The notes under the pieces: generated by a model
Seen by the model: only the letters and a program-made list of their open reading frames with translations
Databases searched by the model: none
What the model was told of the DNA's origin: nothing
In this document: piece by piece, positions 4,923-7,667 of the stretch
Position numbering within the stretch: the first letter of the stretch is position 1
Layout of the letters: each line of letters begins with the position of its first letter
Translations under genes and position numbers: made by a program
From: Gammaproteobacteria bacterium
GTDB lineage: Bacteria > Pseudomonadota > Gammaproteobacteria > GCA-001735895
Length of the DNA stretch: 7,667 nt
Direction: 5' to 3'
Assembly (NCBI GenBank): GCA_015494335.1
Contig: WGBK01000352.1
Coordinates: 1-7,667, forward strand

Positions 4923-6257
4923 ATGCCCGCTGCTCCCGCAAACGAAGCCATCTGGAGCGTTTCCGCGCTCAATTTCGAGATCCGCACGCTGCTCGAACAG
5001 GGCGTGGGGCGTGTCTGGCTCGAGGGCGAGATCTCCAACTTCGCGGCGCCGGCCTCCGGCCATTGGTACTTCACGCTGAAGGACGAGCGTGCGCAGTTGC
5101 GTGCAGCCATGTTCCGCAACCGCAACGGCCGGGTCGGTTTTCGGCCGCAGAATGGCCAGCAGGTACTGATCCGGGCGCAGGTCACCCTCTACGAGGCGAG
5201 AGGCGAATTCCAGCTCGTCGTCGAGCACATGGAAGAAGCCGGCATCGGTCGCCTGATGCGCGACTACGAAGCCCTGAAGAAGAAGCTGTCCGCCGAGGGA
5301 CTGTTCGACGAGAATCGCAAGAAGCCCGTGCCTACGGCGGCCCTGCGCATCGGCATCGTCACCTCGCCCAGTGGAGCAGCCATCCGCGATGCCCTGTCGG
5401 TGATCCGGCGCCGTTCGCCAATGTCACGAGTCATCCTCTACCCCACTCCGGTACAGGGCGAACAGGCCGCGGACGAGATTGCCCGCGCAATCCAGGTCGC
5501 CAACCGGCACCGCGAATGCGATGTGCTGTTGCTGATCCGCGGCGGCGGCTCGCTGGAAGACCTGTGGTGCTTCAACGACGAGAAGCTGGCATGGGTGATC
5601 GCCGACAGCGAATTGCCGATCGTCAGCGGCGTCGGCCACGAAATCGATTTCACCATCGCCGATTTCGCCGCCGATCTGCGCGCTCCGACGCCCTCGGTGG
5701 CGGCGGAAACGGTTACCGCCGACCAGTACGAGTTGATGAGCCGGATCGATCGCCTGCAGGCACGACTGACCCAGTTGCAGCGGGAACAACTGAAGCAGCA
5801 GAGTCAACGGATCGCCCAACTCGCCCAGAGATTGCGCGCGCAACATCCGGAGCGACAATTGCTGTCGATGCGCCGACAGTTGCGGTTCGCAATCTCCGGC
5901 CTGATCCAGGCCATGAAAGGACGGCTGCAACAACAGCAGTCCCGGCAGACCCTGCTGCTGCAGCGACTTCATCACCAGCATCCCGGTCGCCAGATTCAAT
6001 ATTACCGCCAGCGGATGGAGCAATGGATTCATCGCCAGGACCAGCAGATCCACCGCCAGCTCGAGCACAAGCGCCAACAATTGCAGTTGCAAGCCCGCTC
6101 CCTCGACGACCTGAGTCCCCTGAAAACGCTGGGGAGGGGTTTTGCCGCCATCGAGAAACAGGGTCGGCTGGTTCACTCCGCGCAGGATCTCGAAACCGGA
6201 GACAGCGTTTCCCTGCGCTTCTCGGACGGTCAGCGTCGGGCCCGAGTCGACGACTGA
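4923..6257 (+). CDS. xseA: Exodeoxyribonuclease VII large subunit
   Basis: XseA is the catalytic subunit of ExoVII, which joins several XseB subunits and degrades single-stranded DNA from both ends to short oligonucleotides in the cytoplasm. The 444-residue product compares with 456 in E. coli. It has an N-terminal OB-fold (about 10-105) containing the VWLEGEISNF and GHWYFTLKD segments. The catalytic core holds LIRGGGSLEDLWCFNDE (204-220) and GHEIDFTIADFAADLRAPTP. Asp156, Arg206, His239 and Asp242 match E. coli catalytic residues 155, 205, 238 and 241. A glutamine-rich coiled coil at about 265-395 binds small subunits, and the LSPLKTLGRGFA motif lies at 397-408. The start ATG at 4923 leads straight into the conserved N-terminus, but its Shine-Dalgarno is weak and no clear promoter was found. 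xseB is not in the window. Confidence 0.97.
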   Translation: MPAAPANEAIWSVSALNFEIRTLLEQGVGRVWLEGEISNFAAPASGHWYFTLKDERAQLRAAMFRNRNGRVGFRPQNGQQVLIRAQVTLYEARGEFQLVVEHMEEAGIGRLMRDYEALKKKLSAEGLFDENRKKPVPTAALRIGIVTSPSGAAIRDALSVIRRRSPMSRVILYPTPVQGEQAADEIARAIQVANRHRECDVLLLIRGGGSLEDLWCFNDEKLAWVIADSELPIVSGVGHEIDFTIADFAADLRAPTPSVAAETVTADQYELMSRIDRLQARLTQLQREQLKQQSQRIAQLAQRLRAQHPERQLLSMRRQLRFAISGLIQAMKGRLQQQQSRQTLLLQRLHHQHPGRQIQYYRQRMEQWIHRQDQQIHRQLEHKRQQLQLQARSLDDLSPLKTLGRGFAAIEKQGRLVHSAQDLETGDSVSLRFSDGQRRARVDD

Positions 6258-6309
6258 CACCCGCTCCTGCCTTCCTGCTCTGTCGCCCAGCGGCTTCCTG
6301 GCCACTCGC

Positions 6310-6326
6310 ATCCCGGATACCGGGAT
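6310..6326 (+). terminator. Hairpin after xseA, possible weak terminator
   Basis: ATCCCGG (6310-6316) and CCGGGAT (6320-6326) form a perfect GC-rich 7-bp stem with an ATA loop, about 53 bp after the xseA stop. The following AAACTAATCATTATTTCTT is AT-rich but not a true T-tract, so termination is possible rather than certain. Confidence 0.45.
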
Positions 6327-6357
6327 AAACTAATCATTATTTCTTATGGATAGATAA

Positions 6358-6390
6358 ACTCTATTTCTGATCCAAAAGCGTATAATACGC
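6358..6390 (+). promoter_or_regulatory. Candidate gltA promoter
   Basis: A perfect -10 box TATAAT lies at 6381-6386 within an AT-rich stretch upstream of gltA. It is embedded in the palindrome GCGTAT-A-ATACGC (6378-6390). No good -35 box is found at 16-18 bp; the region 6358-6363 reads ACTCTA. This suggests a promoter that needs an activator, or one whose -10 is shared with a regulator. Transcription would start near 6393, with a leader of about 59 nt. Confidence 0.5.
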
Positions 6391-6401
6391 CGCAATAATA
6401 A

Positions 6402-6426
6402 CCGGTGGCAGCACCATGCCCACCGG
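6402..6426 (+). promoter_or_regulatory. Hairpin in the gltA leader
   Basis: CCGGTGG (6402-6408) pairs perfectly with CCACCGG (6420-6426) across an 11-nt loop containing an ATG at 6416-6418 that is in frame with gltA. The hairpin ends 14 nt before the Shine-Dalgarno AGGAG (6441-6445). It could influence mRNA stability or initiation. Confidence 0.4.
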
Positions 6427-6451
6427 CGCAATCAACAAGCAGGAGTCAACC

Positions 6452-7667
6452 ATGAGCAAGCATACCGTCACCATTACCGACAACCGCAACGGCAACGAAG
6501 CGGAGTTCGACATCATCGACCCGACCATCGGATCCCCGGCCATTGACATTCGCACGCTACATGGCCAACTCGGCCTGTTCACCTACGACCCGGGCTTTCA
6601 GGCGACCGCAAGCTGCAAGAGCGATATCACCTACATCGATGGCGATCAGGGCATCCTGCTCTACCGCGGCTATCCCATCGAGCAGCTCGCCGAGCAGAGC
6701 AACTACCTAGAAACCAGCTATCTGCTGATGTACGGCCACCTGCCCAACCCGGACGAGTACGACGATTTCGTCAACATCATCAAGCGCCACACCATGGTGC
6801 ACGAAGGCGTCAAGCAGTTCTTCAACGGCTTCCAGCACGACGCCCATCCAATGGCCATCATGGTCGGCGTGGTCGGCGCCCTGTCGGCCTTCTACCACGA
6901 CTCCCTGGATGTCAGCAATCCGCGCCATCGCGAGATTTCGGTCCACCGGCTGCTGGCCAAGATGCCGACCATCGCTGCCTATTCCCATCGTCGCGCCCAC
7001 GGGCTGCCCCTGCCCTATCCGCGCAATGATCTCGATTTCATCGAGAACTTCATGTACATGATGTTCAGCGTGCCGACCGAGGAATACCAGATCAACCCGG
7101 TGGCAGTACGCGCGATGCGCAAGATCTTCATCCTCCATGCCGACCACGAGCAGAACGCCAGCACCTCCACCGTGCGCCTGGCCTCCAGCTCCGGCGCCAA
7201 TCCCTTTGCCTGCATCTCCGCCGGCATCGCCTCCCTGTGGGGGCCGGCCCACGGCGGCGCCAACGAGGCGGTGATCCGCATGCTCGAGGAGATCCAGGAT
7301 CCGTCCGAGATCCCGAAATACATTGCCCGCGCCAAGGACAAGAACGACCCCTACCGCCTGATGGGCTTCGGCCACCGCATCTACAAGAACTACGATCCGC
7401 GCGCCAAGATCATCCGCGAGGCCTGCAACGATCTGCTCGATGTGCTCGACAGCAGCAAGCAGCCGCTGTTCGAAACCGCCCGTGAACTGGAGCGCATTGC
7501 AATGTCGGACGAATACTTCCTCGAGCGCAACCTCTACCCGAATGTGGATTTCTATTCCGGCATCATCCTCAAGGCGCTGGACATCCCGCTCAACATGTTC
7601 ACGGTGATCTTCGCCATGGCGCGAACCGCGGGCTGGATCTCGCAGTGGATGGAAATGATGGAAGACA
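6452..7667 (+). CDS. gltA: Citrate synthase, type II (3' end missing)
   Basis: Citrate synthase condenses oxaloacetate and acetyl-CoA to citrate, the entry reaction of the TCA cycle, in the cytoplasm. The 405 visible residues align along their length with the hexameric gammaproteobacterial enzyme (427 residues in E. coli), so about 20-25 are cut off by the window edge. Catalytic residues are present: His267 in WGPAHGGANE, His308 in GFGHRIYKNYDPR and Asp366 in YPNVDFYSG. HADHEQNASTSTVR lies at 229-242. Tyr148, Arg166 and Lys170 match E. coli residues 145, 163 and 167 of the NADH site, suggesting NADH inhibition, while the position of E. coli Cys206 is Thr209. The start at 6452 has AGGAG 6 nt upstream. 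An in-frame ATG at 6416 would add 12 residues but is less likely. Confidence 0.97.
   Translation, partial: MSKHTVTITDNRNGNEAEFDIIDPTIGSPAIDIRTLHGQLGLFTYDPGFQATASCKSDITYIDGDQGILLYRGYPIEQLAEQSNYLETSYLLMYGHLPNPDEYDDFVNIIKRHTMVHEGVKQFFNGFQHDAHPMAIMVGVVGALSAFYHDSLDVSNPRHREISVHRLLAKMPTIAAYSHRRAHGLPLPYPRNDLDFIENFMYMMFSVPTEEYQINPVAVRAMRKIFILHADHEQNASTSTVRLASSSGANPFACISAGIASLWGPAHGGANEAVIRMLEEIQDPSEIPKYIARAKDKNDPYRLMGFGHRIYKNYDPRAKIIREACNDLLDVLDSSKQPLFETARELERIAMSDEYFLERNLYPNVDFYSGIILKALDIPLNMFTVIFAMARTAGWISQWMEMMED

Noticed and set aside
4741..4941. Upstream extension of the PEP-CTERM frame to 4941
   Set aside because: It would add 71 residues before an intact signal peptide and run through promoter-like sequence, so the start at 4728 is preferred.
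5424..6311. 295-codon minus-strand frame opposite xseA
   Set aside because: It is an antisense shadow of xseA with Leu/Gln-rich composition arising from the glutamine-rich coiled coil.
4838..6328. 496-codon plus-strand frame overlapping xseA
   Set aside because: It covers xseA in another frame, is extremely rich in Arg, Pro and Ala, and has no family resemblance, whereas the xseA frame has all catalytic residues.
4790..6362. Shared decamer GATAAACTCT at 4790-4799 and 6353-6362
   Set aside because: It is a short AT-rich match in two intergenic regions with no common spacing to promoters, and could easily occur by chance.

Overview
The window looks like a piece of a GC-rich gammaproteobacterial chromosome. 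It is mostly housekeeping genes: guaB and guaA (final steps of GMP synthesis), xseA (exodeoxyribonuclease VII large subunit) and gltA (citrate synthase, cut by the right edge). In Escherichia coli, xseA lies directly next to guaB and points away from it. The same divergent pair is present here, but two accessory genes sit between them. One encodes a small exported helical protein resembling SoxXA-binding (SoxK-type) proteins. The other encodes a PEP-CTERM/exosortase-sorted exported protein. Together these hint at a sulfur-oxidising, exopolysaccharide-producing gammaproteobacterium, perhaps Chromatiales-like; this is inference only.

Layout. 1-144: apparent end of an IS5-family insertion sequence, with the first codons of its transposase on the minus strand. 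145-340: AT-rich spacer with no gene. 341-3416: guaBA operon on the minus strand, read guaB then guaA. 3417-3570: compact intergenic region in which a guaB promoter and a plus-strand promoter appear to overlap back to back, followed by a leader with four ATCCGG/CCGGAT half-sites. 3571-3852: SoxK-like gene (+). 3868-3909: perfect 19-bp stem forming a bidirectional terminator. 3946-4728: PEP-CTERM gene (-), with a candidate sigma-54 (-24/-12) promoter just upstream. 4923-6257: xseA (+). 6258-6451: hairpin, gltA promoter and leader. 6452-end: gltA (+), missing roughly its last 20-25 codons.

How the genes relate. guaB and guaA are consecutive steps (IMP to XMP to GMP) in one operon. xseA and gltA are independent transcription units. 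The two accessory genes converge on a shared terminator, so they are not co-transcribed. There is no sign of a defence island, CRISPR array, RNA gene or clearly new multi-gene system. The points most worth checking are the sigma-54 site on the PEP-CTERM gene, the repeat-rich leader of the SoxK-like gene, the accessory insertion between guaB and xseA, and the IS end at the left edge.
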